Origin: Flavobacterium sp. MDT1-60
Lineage (GTDB): Bacteria; Bacteroidota; Bacteroidia; Flavobacteriales; Flavobacteriaceae
Direction: 5' to 3'
Length of the DNA: 64,000 nucleotides
NCBI RefSeq assembly: GCF_014844035.1
Contig: NZ_CP062159.1
Span: 4,216,001 to 4,280,000 of the forward strand
Below the pieces are notes generated by a model, which saw only the letters and a list, made by a program, of their open reading frames with translations, did not search any database and had not been told where the DNA came from. The position numbers and the translations under genes are program-made. How positions within the stretch are numbered: the stretch's first letter is position 1; each line of letters begins with the position of its first letter. Below, piece after piece: positions 45,742 through 55,819 of the stretch.

Positions 45742-47772
45742 ATGAAAAAAATACTCTTATTTTTTTTGATGACTACAAGCGTTCTATTTAGTCAAAATAG
45801 CGCAAAGACATGTGAAATCTTAAGCAAGATAAACAGACTTATTCAAACCGAACATATCAGACCAAAACCAGTTGATGACAGTTTATCGATTTTTGTATTT
45901 GATAATCTGATTAATGAACTGGATCCTTCGAGAAATATTTTTTTTAAAACGGAATATGATGAATTATCCAAAAAATATCGTGTGAGTTTAGATGATATGA
46001 TTATGGAAGGTGATTGTAATTTTGTGGATGATATTTCTAATAAATACAAAGACGGACTACGCAGAACTAAAACAGTTTTAGAAAAAATTAAGGCCGAAAC
46101 TATTGATTATACAAAAAAAGACACTATTCGGTTTTATAAAAAATCATTCCCTTTTTATCTTAAAAAAGAAGATTTGGAAAAAGTCTGGCTTAAGAAATTA
46201 CGTTATCAGATTTTAGATGATATGGCTGAAACGAGTGATAATTTAGATTCTATTAAGGCTAATTTCAAATCGATTGAACTGACTTCCAGAACCACCATTT
46301 TAACCAATGAAATTTGTCGGTTCAATACACTTTTAGAGACCAATACAAATCTGGAGGAGAAAGTATACAATTTATTTTGCACTTATTTTGATCCGCATAC
46401 GGCCTATTTTAGCAATGATTCTAAATCGAGCTTCGTAGCTTCATTATCAAAGGAACATTTATCGCTTGGAATGACGGTCAATTTGAATGAGAAAAACGAA
46501 ATTATAATTGACGAAATAGATCCGAACGGGCCGGCTTTTAAAACAGGACAAATAAAAAAAGGCGATCAAATTGTTTCGATTACCAATCATAAAGATACAT
46601 TACAAGTTTCTTGCTCCTCTTTAGAGTCTATTTCGACCATGATTTTATCAGAATCAAATAAAAGTATTACGCTTACCCTAAAAAGAAATTCAGGCAAAAG
46701 TTTCGATGTTTATATCGAAAAACAAGTCATGAAAGATGAAGAAAACTCTGTATTTAGCTTTATTGTGGGGAAAGAAAGTAAAATTGGCTATATCAAGATT
46801 CCAAGTTTTTATGCTGATTTAGACGGCAACAGCCGAAAAGGCTGTGCTGATGATGTTGCCAGAGAAGTGATAAAACTAGATCGTGACAATATAAAAGGCC
46901 TTGTAATTGATTTAATTGATAATGGCGGCGGATCTATGGAAGAAGCTATTAAATTGGCCGGAATGTTTGTTGATTATGGTCCGCTTTCGATTGTAATTGA
47001 CAACAAACAGGGTACATCTGTCATTAATGATCCTTACAGAGGAATGATTTATAAAGGCCCAATTGTAGTCTTGGTTAATAGTAATACAGCTTCGGCAAGC
47101 GAGTTTTTTTCTTCAATATTACAAGATTATAATCGCGCGTTAATATTAGGAAGTACTACGCTTGGCAAAGCAACAATGCAAACCATTCTTTCGCTTGACG
47201 AAGAAAAAAATACTGATTTTTTGAAAATCACTATCAATAAATTTTACCGGGTAACCGGAAAAAGCCATCAATATGTTGGGGTAACTCCAGATGTTATAGT
47301 GCCTGAATTTTATGAGGGTGTTTATCAAAAAGAAAGTGATTTTCCGACCGCAATTAAAAACGACAGCATTGAGCCCTTTTTAAAATACAAACCATTTGTA
47401 AAACGTCCTTTAATAGATAAACTTGCTAAAAATAGTACGGCACGTTTGGCTGATAACTATTTTTTTAACGACGTGAAAAAAATAAATTTAAAAATTGATC
47501 AGTTGGTTAATACCCCAAAATCAGAAATTCCGATGACAATCGATGCCGTTTTTAATCAGAAAAAAATAGTCAATTCGCTTTGGAAGGAGATTAACACCTT
47601 TAATGACGAAAATAACCCACTTGATGTTTATAATTCTACTGTAAATCAGTTTTTGCTAGGTGTATACCCCACTGAAAAAACAATAAATCAGTACCAGATC
47701 GATAATCTGAAGACAAACCCATACCTGAATGAAGCTGTAAATATTATTACGGAGTTTAATGCGTCTAAATAG
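45742..47772 (+). CDS. S41 family carboxy-terminal processing peptidase
   Basis: Exported serine protease of the tail-specific (CtpA/Prc) type. A signal peptide ends near SVLFSQN. Residues about 20-215 are a helical N-terminal domain, then a PDZ domain (about 220-315; GPAFKTGQIKKGDQIVSI), then the S41 core with the catalytic Ser in SNTASASEFFSS and the Lys in STTLGKATMQT. A C-terminal domain follows. At 676 residues it resembles Prc more than short CtpA. Substrates unknown. Confidence 0.9.
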   Translation: MKKILLFFLMTTSVLFSQNSAKTCEILSKINRLIQTEHIRPKPVDDSLSIFVFDNLINELDPSRNIFFKTEYDELSKKYRVSLDDMIMEGDCNFVDDISNKYKDGLRRTKTVLEKIKAETIDYTKKDTIRFYKKSFPFYLKKEDLEKVWLKKLRYQILDDMAETSDNLDSIKANFKSIELTSRTTILTNEICRFNTLLETNTNLEEKVYNLFCTYFDPHTAYFSNDSKSSFVASLSKEHLSLGMTVNLNEKNEIIIDEIDPNGPAFKTGQIKKGDQIVSITNHKDTLQVSCSSLESISTMILSESNKSITLTLKRNSGKSFDVYIEKQVMKDEENSVFSFIVGKESKIGYIKIPSFYADLDGNSRKGCADDVAREVIKLDRDNIKGLVIDLIDNGGGSMEEAIKLAGMFVDYGPLSIVIDNKQGTSVINDPYRGMIYKGPIVVLVNSNTASASEFFSSILQDYNRALILGSTTLGKATMQTILSLDEEKNTDFLKITINKFYRVTGKSHQYVGVTPDVIVPEFYEGVYQKESDFPTAIKNDSIEPFLKYKPFVKRPLIDKLAKNSTARLADNYFFNDVKKINLKIDQLVNTPKSEIPMTIDAVFNQKKIVNSLWKEINTFNDENNPLDVYNSTVNQFLLGVYPTEKTINQYQIDNLKTNPYLNEAVNIITEFNASK

Positions 47773-47789
47773 TTTCAGGTTTCTCATAT

Positions 47790-47828
47790 AAAAAATTCCG
47801 TTCGCAAAACGAACGGAATTTTAATTTT
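47790..47828 (+). terminator. Terminator after the S41 protease gene
   Basis: AAAATTCCGTTCG (47792-47804) pairs perfectly with CGAACGGAATTTT (47810-47822). Confidence 0.85.
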
Positions 47829-47912
47829 ATAGTTTCCAACAACTTGAAACTTGAAACATTTAACTTTTAACATCTAACTTCTAACTATCACTAAAAAAGA
47901 ATACGATTGATT

Positions 47913-47942
47913 TTGGAAAAATAAGGAATAACCGTATTTTTG
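47913..47942 (+). promoter_or_regulatory. Candidate yebC promoter
   Basis: TTG at 47913-47915 and TATTTTTG at 47935-47942, exactly 19 bases apart: a full match to the Bacteroidota promoter, with the start codon 23 bases further on. Confidence 0.6.
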
Positions 47943-47965
47943 CATCACAAAACTAAAAATTAGAA

Positions 47966-48679
47966 ATGGGAAGAGCGTTCGAATTTAGAAAAGGAAGAAA
48001 AATGAAACGTTGGTCAGCAATGGCCAAAACATTTACCAGAATTGGTAAAGACATCGTTATGGCTGTTAAAGAAGGCGGACCTAACCCAGATGCCAATTCT
48101 AGATTAAGAGCTGTAATACAAAATGCAAAAGCCGCCAACATGCCTAAGGACAATGTGGAGCGCGCTATAAAAAATGCAAGCAATAAAGATACTGCCAACT
48201 ATAAAGAAATTTTGTTTGAAGGTTATGCTCCTCACGGAATTGCAATTTTGATTGAAACAGCATCTGATAACAATAACAGAACAGTAGCAAACATTCGTAG
48301 TTATTTCAACAAATGCAACGGAACAATGGGAACTCAGGGTTCTGTTGAATTTATGTTTGATCATACTTGTAACTTCAGAATTGCAAAAGGTAATCTTGAT
48401 CCTGAAGAATTAGAATTGGAACTTATTGATTTTGGTGCCGAAGAGGTTTTTGAAGACGAAGACGGAATCTTAATCTATGCTCCTTTTGGAAGCTTTGGAG
48501 CTTTGCAAAAAGAATTAGAAAACAGAGGTCTTGAAATTTTATCTTCTGGCTTTGAGCGTATTCCTCAAATTACTAAAGAATTAACAGAAGCACAAATTGC
48601 TGATGTTGAGAAACTAATCGAGAAAATTGAAGAAGATGATGACGTAATGAACGTTTATCATACGATGAAGGAAGAATAA
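47966..48679 (+). CDS. yebC: YebC/PmpR-family protein
   Basis: TACO1/YebC family, 237 residues, variously described as a transcriptional regulator and as a ribosome-associated factor helping translation through difficult motifs. The start MGRAFEFRKGRKMKRWSAMAK is that of the Bacteroidota branch; conserved GGPNPDANSRLRAVIQNAKA and GYAPHGIAILIE segments are present. It has its own promoter and terminator. Confidence 0.93.
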   Translation: MGRAFEFRKGRKMKRWSAMAKTFTRIGKDIVMAVKEGGPNPDANSRLRAVIQNAKAANMPKDNVERAIKNASNKDTANYKEILFEGYAPHGIAILIETASDNNNRTVANIRSYFNKCNGTMGTQGSVEFMFDHTCNFRIAKGNLDPEELELELIDFGAEEVFEDEDGILIYAPFGSFGALQKELENRGLEILSSGFERIPQITKELTEAQIADVEKLIEKIEEDDDVMNVYHTMKEE

Positions 48680-48698
48680 TATCTCTTTTTATAAATAG

Positions 48699-48731
48699 CA
48701 AAAAGCCCTGAAAATTTCAGGGCTTTTTTAT
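48699..48731. terminator. Terminator after yebC, convergent
   Basis: AAAAGCCCTGAAA pairs with TTTCAGGGCTTTT around a minimal loop, flanked by A and T runs. Confidence 0.85.
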
Positions 48732-48736
48732 TTTCA

Positions 48737-49492
48737 TCAAATTTCTTTAATTCCTCTTCTATCAATGTAATTAATTCCTAATCCGCCTAACATATAAACT
48801 TTGGTTCCCTGCTCTATATCAATACTGATATCTTGTAAAAAAACATTCTCTTTAACTAATTTCACATCAAAAGGTATTGTTTTGGATAAATAATAATCAC
48901 TGCTTTCAATAGTAAGAATTAGGGATTTGGTACTTTTCAAAACAGTTATTGGAATAGAAAAGTCACCTGTTTTTCCATTTATTTTTATTGGAGTTCTTGA
49001 ATTATTAATAGTAAGAGTTAAATTCGGATATTTTTTATGATCTAAAGGCTTATTGGTTTTTGCATCTATTAACTTTCCCTTTACTGTTATCGAAATTTCT
49101 TCTTCAGGCTGAGGATTAAAGGCAATCTTACCAACAATATGGTTGGTTGATTTTTGTACACTAATTTCGGTTTCAACTGGCGTTTTTTCCTGTCCGATCA
49201 CATTGGATGTTAATAAAACCGATGCAGCAATTGCAGCATATTTAAAGTTATTGATTTTAGAAGTTTCATTGTATTCAAATTCATCTCCTAACTGCGTCGT
49301 TTTTAATCTTGCGCAAATATTTTTACCTTTATTTTCTGCAATAAATCTGGCTACTTCTGTGTTCGTCTTTTTACTTAAATCAATTACATTTTTAGCACAA
49401 GAATCACAAAACGAGCCTTTAGAATTAGGAATCATTTTATCAAAATTTTCAGTACAGGGATTAGCTATTTCTAAGGTGAACTTCTTTTTCAT
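48737..49492 (-). CDS. Membrane protein with N-terminal Cys motif and carboxypeptidase-like domain
   Basis: I start it at 49492 (MKKKFTLEIANPC), nine codons inside the longest frame. Residues 10-65 hold the pattern IANPCTENFDKM, GSFCDSCAKNVIDLSKKT and GKNICARL: four or five cysteines that suggest a metal-binding or redox motif on the cytoplasmic side. One membrane helix follows (FKYAAIAASVLLTSNVIGQ, about residues 82-100). The C-terminal half, outside the membrane, looks like a carboxypeptidase-regulatory-type beta domain (GKLIDAKTNKPLDHKKYPNL). Function unknown; relatives with this N terminus are frequent in Bacteroidota. Confidence 0.75.
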   Translation of the reverse strand: MKKKFTLEIANPCTENFDKMIPNSKGSFCDSCAKNVIDLSKKTNTEVARFIAENKGKNICARLKTTQLGDEFEYNETSKINNFKYAAIAASVLLTSNVIGQEKTPVETEISVQKSTNHIVGKIAFNPQPEEEISITVKGKLIDAKTNKPLDHKKYPNLTLTINNSRTPIKINGKTGDFSIPITVLKSTKSLILTIESSDYYLSKTIPFDVKLVKENVFLQDISIDIEQGTKVYMLGGLGINYIDRRGIKEI

Positions 49493-49643
49493 ACTATATC
49501 TTTTTAAAGTTAAAATCATTCAAAATGATTACTACTTATATAGAGTATGTTTTGCGCAGAAAGGTTGGGAACAACTTAGATTTATTTCTAAACTTTTTCG
49601 AGGCCCAACGGTTTTCTACAGAAATTCTTATCCTAATTTGAAG

Positions 49644-50549
49644 CTATTTTTTATTTGTCACCTTAATCAAATAAGTTCCTTCCGGTAAATCACCAATATT
49701 AGAAGCGTTGCTTCCCATTATTTGTCTCCCTTGCGAGAAAACCTCAACAGTTTTAGAAACATGAACGTCATTTATTGGCACAGTTGCAGAAGTAGAAGTT
49801 TTTGCTGTAACTGCAACCTTTGTAATTGGTGCAGCAGATACTTTTTTTACTGTCCCTAAAGCCTGAGCAGTTCCTGTTACAGCTATCCCAATTGGTTTCG
49901 AACTGTTGTAAGATTCCATAACCTGTTCGCCTGTCATGGCAACATTATATATTTTAAGATCGTCTATATCAGCATTAATACCAATTGCAGCATTTAACTG
50001 CCCTAATCTCAGAATATAACCTTTAGTTGCGCGTGGAATTCCATCTACTGATTTTAATAATTCACCATTACGGTATATTTTTGAACTAGTACCGTCATAA
50101 GTAATACTATATTGGTACCAAACATCTTTATGAAGAGGAACTGAAACTACAACATTATTTGTATCCCCCCAACCGAGCAAACTTATGTCTGAATTACCTG
50201 CAGCTGCAGCTTGTTGCAATAAACCAAAATACTGCGCATTAACAATGCTACCATAGCCTAAAATATAATTTATTGAAGCAATAGTATTAAATTTTATCCA
50301 AACCGATATTGATCTTGGTTTATTATCTTGTGGAAGATCTCCTACTACACCTTGCAGAACTTTGTTGGTAAGCCGCTGAGCCCCTTTAACAACTCCCATT
50401 CTGTCATTTACAAAGTTTGGTGTTCCTAATAGGGAAATTGTATTATCGGTGTTACTTAAAGTTCCATTGAAATTGAATTCCTGAACTGGATTTTGGGCAT
50501 TCGTATTTAAAAAACTTACAAACATTAAAGTGAGTAATAATCTCTTCAT
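49644..50549 (-). CDS. Secreted LamG-domain protein, paralogue 1
   Basis: A 301-residue exported protein with a signal peptide cut near LNTNAQ, a LamG/concanavalin-like sandwich (about residues 20-215; WIKFNTIASINYILGYG, DIDDLKIYNVAMTGEQV) and a Ser/Thr-rich linker. The C terminus (VEVFSQGRQI, LPEGTYLIKVTNKK) resembles a type A sorting domain of the type IX secretion system, so it is probably exported across the outer membrane. Its paralogue lies 763 bases upstream. Binding partner unknown. Confidence 0.82.
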   Translation of the reverse strand: MKRLLLTLMFVSFLNTNAQNPVQEFNFNGTLSNTDNTISLLGTPNFVNDRMGVVKGAQRLTNKVLQGVVGDLPQDNKPRSISVWIKFNTIASINYILGYGSIVNAQYFGLLQQAAAAGNSDISLLGWGDTNNVVVSVPLHKDVWYQYSITYDGTSSKIYRNGELLKSVDGIPRATKGYILRLGQLNAAIGINADIDDLKIYNVAMTGEQVMESYNSSKPIGIAVTGTAQALGTVKKVSAAPITKVAVTAKTSTSATVPINDVHVSKTVEVFSQGRQIMGSNASNIGDLPEGTYLIKVTNKK

Positions 50550-50716
50550 ATTTTATGGATTTTTGAGGCGTTTAAAAAAAGAATAAATAACATTCAACTA
50601 TATCAAATTCTTAAATAATCAAAATTGATAATTAAAAACCTTTCATTAGATTTATTTATACTTTTATAAATTTTGTTAAAACTATAAATTTAATTCAATT
50701 TTACAAATAGTAATCA

Positions 50717-50728
50717 CGTATAAATACG
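50717..50728. promoter_or_regulatory. Candidate operator CGTATAAATACG, paralogue 1
   Basis: CGTAT and ATACG flank AA, a palindrome with the extra context ACGTATAAATACGG. The same 14 bases occur upstream of paralogue 2 (52429-52440) at a similar distance (168 against 203 bases from the start codon). Confidence 0.5.
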
Positions 50729-50969
50729 GCATTCTCATTGAAATAAAAAAATAACACATTTAAAACGTAAATAAATTAATATTTGTAAAAACATTTTTAC
50801 AAAAAATCAATTTGTGTTGAGAATGAATTGCAGATTAAAAAAGATTAATACAGTATTTTTTAAGATTTAATACATTGAAGCGCTTGTAAAAAAAGGTGGT
50901 ATAAATTAGACCTTTGTTTGTAATGATTTTAAACTAGAACTGATAATTATGAAAAATCATATTAACCAT

Positions 50970-50977
50970 TATATTTG
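50970..50977 (+). promoter_or_regulatory. Candidate -7 element of the small lipoprotein gene
   Basis: TATATTTG matches TAnnTTTG exactly; the start codon is 25 bases downstream, behind a run of 13 A. Confidence 0.5.
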
Positions 50978-51001
50978 TGCCACCTTCAAAAAAAAAAAAA
51001 T

Positions 51002-51193
51002 ATGAAAACATCAAAATATACAAAAGTTGCCGTAATCATTATGGTTGTTCTGTTTGTAGTAATTAGCGTAATAAGCTGTAGTGTTCATACACATAGCACT
51101 GGGTCTGGAAAAATTCCACCGGGTCAAGCAAAAAAAATGTCGGGAAGCAAAAGCGCTAAAGCTTACGCTCCGGGGCAACAGAAAAAACACTAG
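51002..51193 (+). CDS. Small lipoprotein with PGQ-K-K motifs
   Basis: A 63-residue protein. I start it at ATG 51002 (MKTSKYTKVAVIIMVV) and not at the TTG 27 bases earlier, which would translate the A13 run. A hydrophobic signal ends in a lipobox (VISC, Cys about 24). The mature part is about 40 residues, Lys/Gly/Ser-rich, with two related motifs PPGQAKK and APGQQKK. Relatives are often labelled 'quinol oxidase subunit 4' in Bacteroidota, without real support for that role. It sits between the two LamG paralogues on the other strand. Confidence 0.72.
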   Translation: MKTSKYTKVAVIIMVVLFVVISVISCSVHTHSTGSGKIPPGQAKKMSGSKSAKAYAPGQQKKH

Positions 51194-51200
51194 TAAAATA

Positions 51201-51236
51201 AAAAAGCCTTCTAAAATAAAATTTAGGAGGCTTTCT
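51201..51236. terminator. Terminator after the small lipoprotein gene
   Basis: AAGCCTTCTAAA pairs with TTTAGGAGGCTT (one G-T type mismatch), flanked by an A run and a T-rich stretch. Confidence 0.65.
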
Positions 51237-51311
51237 TCACTATTCAAAAAAATTAAATTCTACTAACACAAAAAAAAATAACTAACTATTTTATCAACCA
51301 AATTTTAGTTT

Positions 51312-52226
51312 CTATTTTAACGTTATTTTATTTGAAGGGTTATTTGTTATTTTCAATAAATAAGTTCCTTCTGGCAGATCATTAATGCTCTTTGCATTGT
51401 CGCCGACTACCTTTTCTCCTTGTGAATATACCTCAACATTTTTAGTCACTGCATTTATATCACTTGTTGCAATAATTGTATTTGATGGTGTAACCTTTGA
51501 AGCAACTTTTACTTTTTCTGTGTTTTTCTCAGATTTTAGAGCTATCACTGACTCTGCAACTACAATCGCTGGCTTAGAGTTATTATATTCTTCTAAAATC
51601 TGTTCCTCTGTCATAGCAACATTATAGATCTTTAAATCGTCGATATCAGCATTTATACCTACCGCTGTATTTATTTCTCCTAATCTAAAAATAGTACCTT
51701 TTGTAGAACGTGATATTCCACTAACGGATTTCAATAATTGTCCGTCACGGTATATTTTAGAAATTGTCCCGTCAAACGTAATACTATATTGATACCATGT
51801 ATTTTTCAATAAAGAAGTAGAAACAATAACATCATTTGAAGCACCCCAACCAGCCAAACTTAAATCAGAATTAGAAGAGGTAGTCCCTTGCTGTAGTAAA
51901 CCACAATATTGCGCATTGTAAGCAGTTCCATAACCCCAAATATAATTTGCCTTTGTAATATCGTTCAGTTTTACCCAGATAGTAACTGTTCTGGCACTAT
52001 TATCCTGAGGAAGGTCCGGTATAACAGCTTCCATAGCTTTATTAACTAATCGCTGGGCATTATTTGCAACTCCATTTCTATCGGTAACAAAATTATTTGT
52101 CCCCATAAATGAAGTTGTATTTTTAGTATTGATCAAAGTTCCGTTAAAAGTGAATTCCTGAATCGGATTTTGAGCATTCACATTCAAAAAACTTACAAAC
52201 ATTAAAGTGAGTAGTATTTTTTTCAT
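51312..52226 (-). CDS. Secreted LamG-domain protein, paralogue 2
   Basis: A 304-residue paralogue of the neighbouring gene, with the same order: signal peptide (MKKILLTLMFVSFLNVNAQ), LamG-type sandwich with DIDDLKIYNVAMTEEQ, Lys/Val-rich linker, and a type IX-like C-terminal tail (VEVYSQGEKVVG, LPEGTYLLKITNNPS). I start it at 52226, since the 11 residues before do not match paralogue 1. Divergence is spread over the chain, so this is an old duplication, not a recent copy. It ends in KITLK. Confidence 0.82.
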   Translation of the reverse strand: MKKILLTLMFVSFLNVNAQNPIQEFTFNGTLINTKNTTSFMGTNNFVTDRNGVANNAQRLVNKAMEAVIPDLPQDNSARTVTIWVKLNDITKANYIWGYGTAYNAQYCGLLQQGTTSSNSDLSLAGWGASNDVIVSTSLLKNTWYQYSITFDGTISKIYRDGQLLKSVSGISRSTKGTIFRLGEINTAVGINADIDDLKIYNVAMTEEQILEEYNNSKPAIVVAESVIALKSEKNTEKVKVASKVTPSNTIIATSDINAVTKNVEVYSQGEKVVGDNAKSINDLPEGTYLLKITNNPSNKITLK

Positions 52227-52502
52227 AGTAGCAGATTTATACCTAATGGTTTCTAACACTACTAATCTATATTATTATGCATTTGAACGAAAAAATTTTC
52301 GACAACGAACCTAAATAATCGTTCAATAACCATAATTGATGATTTTAAACTATTAATTACATTTATTTATACCCCAAGAGATATTGCTAAAATAATAAAC
52401 TTCCTTCAATAGAATTAAAAATTTCTTACGTATAAATACGGTATTTATAAAAATCTCTTTAATTTATGTTTCACAATAACGGAGGGGATTTTTTAATTTT
52501 CT
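52227..52502. other. Gene-free spacer upstream of paralogue 2
   Basis: About 275 bases, with CGTATAAATACG near the right end, and stretches that resemble the spacer before paralogue 1 (TAATTGATGATTTTAAACTA, TTTATTTATACC). This suggests that the duplication included the control region. Confidence 0.5.
52429..52440. promoter_or_regulatory. Candidate operator CGTATAAATACG, paralogue 2
   Basis: Second copy of the palindrome at 50717, upstream of the second LamG gene, in the context TTACGTATAAATACGGTA. Confidence 0.5.
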
Positions 52503-52540
52503 AAAAAAAACTCCGGATAATTTAATATCCGGAGTTTATA
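52503..52540 (-). terminator. Terminator of the cysteine synthase/CBS gene
   Basis: AAACTCCGGATA (52508-52519) pairs with TATCCGGAGTTT (52526-52537); the A8 run on the plus strand gives the U run on the minus strand. Confidence 0.8.
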
Positions 52541-52560
52541 TTTTATAAGAGTAATTCTTG

Positions 52561-53601
52561 TTATTTTACAAATTCAATTTTCTGAACTTCTTCTTCATTA
52601 ATACTATCAAAGAATCCTTGTTCATTCATCCAGTCATCACTGAATACTTTACTCATATAACGAGAACCATGATCAGGAAAAATGGCAACTATATTACTAT
52701 CCTTCGTAAACTCACCCTCTTCAGCATATTGTTTGATGGCCTGCATTACTGCTCCTGAAGTATATCCCACAAACAAACCTTCTTTACGAGTGATTTCTCT
52801 TGCTGAGTGTGCACTCTCTTCATCGGTTACTTTCATGAATTTATCAATGATATCAAAATCTGTAGCAGATGGAATCAGGTTTTTACCTAAACCTTCAATA
52901 CGGTAAGGATAAATCTCTTTGTTATCAAATTCTCTTGTTTCATGGTATTTTTTTAATACTGATCCAAAAGCGTCAACACCTAAAATTCTAATATTTGGAT
53001 TTTGTTCTTTTAAGAATTTAGCAGTTCCTGAGATAGTTCCTCCAGTTCCGCTACAAGCGATAAGATGTGTAATTTGTCCTTTTGTCTGTTCCCAAATTTC
53101 AGGACCTGTAGAGTTATAATGTGCATCAATATTCAACTGATTAAAATATTGATTAATGTAAACAGAACCTTTAGTTTCTTCGTGTAAACGTTTCGCTACA
53201 TTATAATAAGACCTCTCATCATCAGCAGAAACGTGAGCCGGGCAAACATAAACTTTTGCACCTAAGCTTCTCAACATGTCAATTTTGTCTTTTGATGATT
53301 TAGAACTTACTGCCAAAATACAGTTGTAGCCCTTAATAATGCTTACCATTGCCAAACTAAAACCAGTATTACCAGATGTAGTTTCGATGATGGTATCTCC
53401 TGGAGAAAGAATTCCTTTTTTCTCGGCTTCTTCAATAATATATAATGCTATTCTATCTTTTGAGGAATGTCCCGGATTAAAAGCTTCTACCTTTGCGTAG
53501 AAATTTCCTTCTAACTCTTCGGTGATTTTATTTAGCTTAATAAGTGGGGTGTTACCTATTAACTCTAAAACATTATTATAAGCATTTATTTCTTCTTTCA
53601 T
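52561..53601 (-). CDS. PLP-dependent cysteine synthase / cystathionine beta-synthase
   Basis: Fold type II PLP enzyme. The PLP Lys is in [11 protein letters not shown]; substrate loop [11 protein letters not shown] and phosphate loop [13 protein letters not shown] are present. I start it at 53601 ([19 protein letters not shown]): a TAAATTTG -7 element at 53650-53657 puts the transcript start near 53643, excluding the earliest Met. At 346 residues it lacks CBS regulatory domains. Cysteine synthase and cystathionine beta-synthase activities cannot be told apart here. Confidence 0.88.
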   Translation of the reverse strand: MKEEINAYNNVLELIGNTPLIKLNKITEELEGNFYAKVEAFNPGHSSKDRIALYIIEEAEKKGILSPGDTIIETTSGNTGFSLAMVSIIKGYNCILAVSSKSSKDKIDMLRSLGAKVYVCPAHVSADDERSYYNVAKRLHEETKGSVYINQYFNQLNIDAHYNSTGPEIWEQTKGQITHLIACSGTGGTISGTAKFLKEQNPNIRILGVDAFGSVLKKYHETREFDNKEIYPYRIEGLGKNLIPSATDFDIIDKFMKVTDEESAHSAREITRKEGLFVGYTSGAVMQAIKQYAEEGEFTKDSNIVAIFPDHGSRYMSKVFSDDWMNEQGFFDSINEEEVQKIEFVK

Positions 53602-53649
53602 AAAAAAATAGTTAATCAAAGGCATTTCAAAATAACCCCTGATAGGTTG

Positions 53650-53657
53650 CAAATTTA
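53650..53657 (-). promoter_or_regulatory. Candidate -7 element of the cysteine synthase/CBS gene
   Basis: On the minus strand this reads TAAATTTG, an exact TAnnTTTG match, 49 bases before the chosen start codon. Confidence 0.45.
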
Positions 53658-53672
53658 ACAAAAAATTTCTAA

Positions 53673-55733
53673 TTAGCTTTTAATTTTCTCTAAATCTAAT
53701 AAAAAACTAAATTCTTTTGCTAAGTCTTTTAAAGCTTCAAATCTTCCTGAAGCACCACCATGTCCAGCATCCATATTAGTATCTAAAAACAAAAGGTTAT
53801 CATCTGTTTTCATATTTCTCAACTTGGCAACCCATTTTGCAGGTTCCCAATATTGCACTTGTGAATCATGCAATCCGGTGGAAACATACATATTAGGATA
53901 TTTTTGTGCTTTTACATTATCATATGGTGAATAGGATAACATATAATCATAATATTTCTTATTGTTTGGGTTTCCCCATTCATCATATTCTCCGGTTGTC
54001 AACGGAATACTATCGTCAAGCATTGTTGTTATCACATCTACAAAAGGTACCTGAGCTATTACTCCGTTATACAATTGAGGGGCCTCATTTATGATAACTC
54101 CCATCAAAAGTCCTCCTGCAGAACCTCCTTCTGCATACAAATGTTTAGAAGAAGTAAATTTTTCGTTAATTACAAATTTAGAGCAATCGATGAAATCTGT
54201 AAAGGTATTTTTCTTTTTTAACAGTTTTCCGTCTTCATACCATTGTCTTCCTAAGTCTTCTCCTCCTCTAATATGTGCGATGGCATAAACAAATCCGCGG
54301 TCTAACAACGAAAGTCTGGTCGACGAGAAATAAGTATCCATTGTGATTCCGTATGAGCCATATGCATAAAGCAACAACGGATTTTTACCATTTTTCTCTA
54401 ATCCTTTTCTATAAATCATAGAAATCGGAACTTTGACACCGTCTCTGGCGGTTGCCCAAACCCGTTCTTCGATGTAATTTTCTTTATCGAATTTTCCGCC
54501 CAAAACCTGTTGCTCTTTTAAGATTTCTTTGGTTTTAGTTTTCATATTAAAATCAATTACAGACGAAGGTGTTGCAAGCGATTGATAGCTGTAACGCAAA
54601 ACATCTGTATCAAAATCAATATTAGTTGTGGTGTAAGCATTGTAAGTTTCACTCCCAAAAGGCAAATAATAATCAGGTTCGCCATTCCAGGGCATGATTC
54701 GAATGTGATTTAATCCGTTAGAGCGTTCCTCTACAACTAAATAATTTTTGAAGATTTCAATATCTTCCAGTAAAACATCGTCGCGATGCGGAATAAGATC
54801 TACCCAATTTCTTTTGCCTGTTTTATTTTCAGGCGTTTTCATCAACTTAAAGTTGGTTGCCTTATCTTTATTCGTTAAAATATAAAACGAATCTTCAAAA
54901 TGAGAGATACTGTATTCTAAACCGCGAACACGAGGCTGGAAAACTTCAAATTCCCCATCAGGATTGTCTGAATTCAGAATTCTGTATTCGGTTGTTAAAG
55001 TGCTTCCTGAACCAATTACAATATATTTTCTTGATTTTTCTTTACTGATCGAAACGTTAAAAGTATCATCGGTTTCATCAAAAACTAAAACATCACTTGC
55101 AGAATCGCTATTTATTTTATGTCTGAAAACTTTGTCAGATCTTAAAGTAACTTCATCTTGCCTGACATAAAAAATGGTTTTATTATCATTTGCCCAAACA
55201 GATCCTCCGGTTGCATTTTCAATTTTATCGATCAGAATTTCGTTTGTTTCTAAGTTTTTAATCTGAATGGTATAAATTCTTCTTCCAACAAGATCAAGTC
55301 CAAAACTTGCAAATTTGTTATCAGGACTAATACTTAAACCTCCCAATTTAAAGTAAGCATGTCCTTCTGCCATTTCATTGCAGTTGAACATAATTTCCTC
55401 ATCAGCAGAAAGGCTTCCTTTTTTTCTTGAAAAGATTGGATAATCTTGCCCGGTTTCAAATCGGGTTATATAATAATAGCCATTATAAAAATAAGGTACA
55501 GATGAATCATCTTCCTTAATTCTGCCTTTCATTTCTTCGTACAAAGATGCCTGCAGCTCTTTTGTATGCGAAGTCATGTTTTCATAATAAGCATTCTCCT
55601 GATTTAAATAATCAATAACTTCCGGATTTTCTCTGTCGTTGAGCCAAAAATAATTATCGATTCGGGTTTCTTTATGTTTTTTTAAGGATTTTGGAATTAC
55701 TTTGGCCTGTGGAGCCGTTATATCGTTTTGCAT
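53673..55733 (-). CDS. ptrB: S9 prolyl oligopeptidase family, oligopeptidase B type
   Basis: Serine peptidase of 686 residues. An N-terminal beta-propeller (about residues 80-400) precedes an alpha/beta hydrolase domain with the catalytic Ser in [10 protein letters not shown], the Asp in [15 protein letters not shown] and the His in [11 protein letters not shown]. The length and the [17 protein letters not shown] opening match oligopeptidase B (protease II), which cuts short peptides after basic residues. No signal peptide. A TATTTTTG -7 match on the minus strand (55766-55773) lies 33 bases upstream. Confidence 0.92.
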   Translation of the reverse strand: MQNDITAPQAKVIPKSLKKHKETRIDNYFWLNDRENPEVIDYLNQENAYYENMTSHTKELQASLYEEMKGRIKEDDSSVPYFYNGYYYITRFETGQDYPIFSRKKGSLSADEEIMFNCNEMAEGHAYFKLGGLSISPDNKFASFGLDLVGRRIYTIQIKNLETNEILIDKIENATGGSVWANDNKTIFYVRQDEVTLRSDKVFRHKINSDSASDVLVFDETDDTFNVSISKEKSRKYIVIGSGSTLTTEYRILNSDNPDGEFEVFQPRVRGLEYSISHFEDSFYILTNKDKATNFKLMKTPENKTGKRNWVDLIPHRDDVLLEDIEIFKNYLVVEERSNGLNHIRIMPWNGEPDYYLPFGSETYNAYTTTNIDFDTDVLRYSYQSLATPSSVIDFNMKTKTKEILKEQQVLGGKFDKENYIEERVWATARDGVKVPISMIYRKGLEKNGKNPLLLYAYGSYGITMDTYFSSTRLSLLDRGFVYAIAHIRGGEDLGRQWYEDGKLLKKKNTFTDFIDCSKFVINEKFTSSKHLYAEGGSAGGLLMGVIINEAPQLYNGVIAQVPFVDVITTMLDDSIPLTTGEYDEWGNPNNKKYYDYMLSYSPYDNVKAQKYPNMYVSTGLHDSQVQYWEPAKWVAKLRNMKTDDNLLFLDTNMDAGHGGASGRFEALKDLAKEFSFLLDLEKIKS

Positions 55734-55819
55734 TGATTAAGCATTAATTTTTATATAAGACGAGGCAAAAATACTATAAACACAATAGAACAGAATTAAT
55801 ATTTTCATAAAATATTGTA

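Larger units (their letters stand above)
50550..50987. other. Gene-free AT-rich spacer upstream of paralogue 1
   Basis: About 440 bases between divergent genes. It holds the palindrome CGTATAAATACG (50717-50728) and, at its right end, the promoter of the small lipoprotein. No other signal is seen. Confidence 0.5.
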
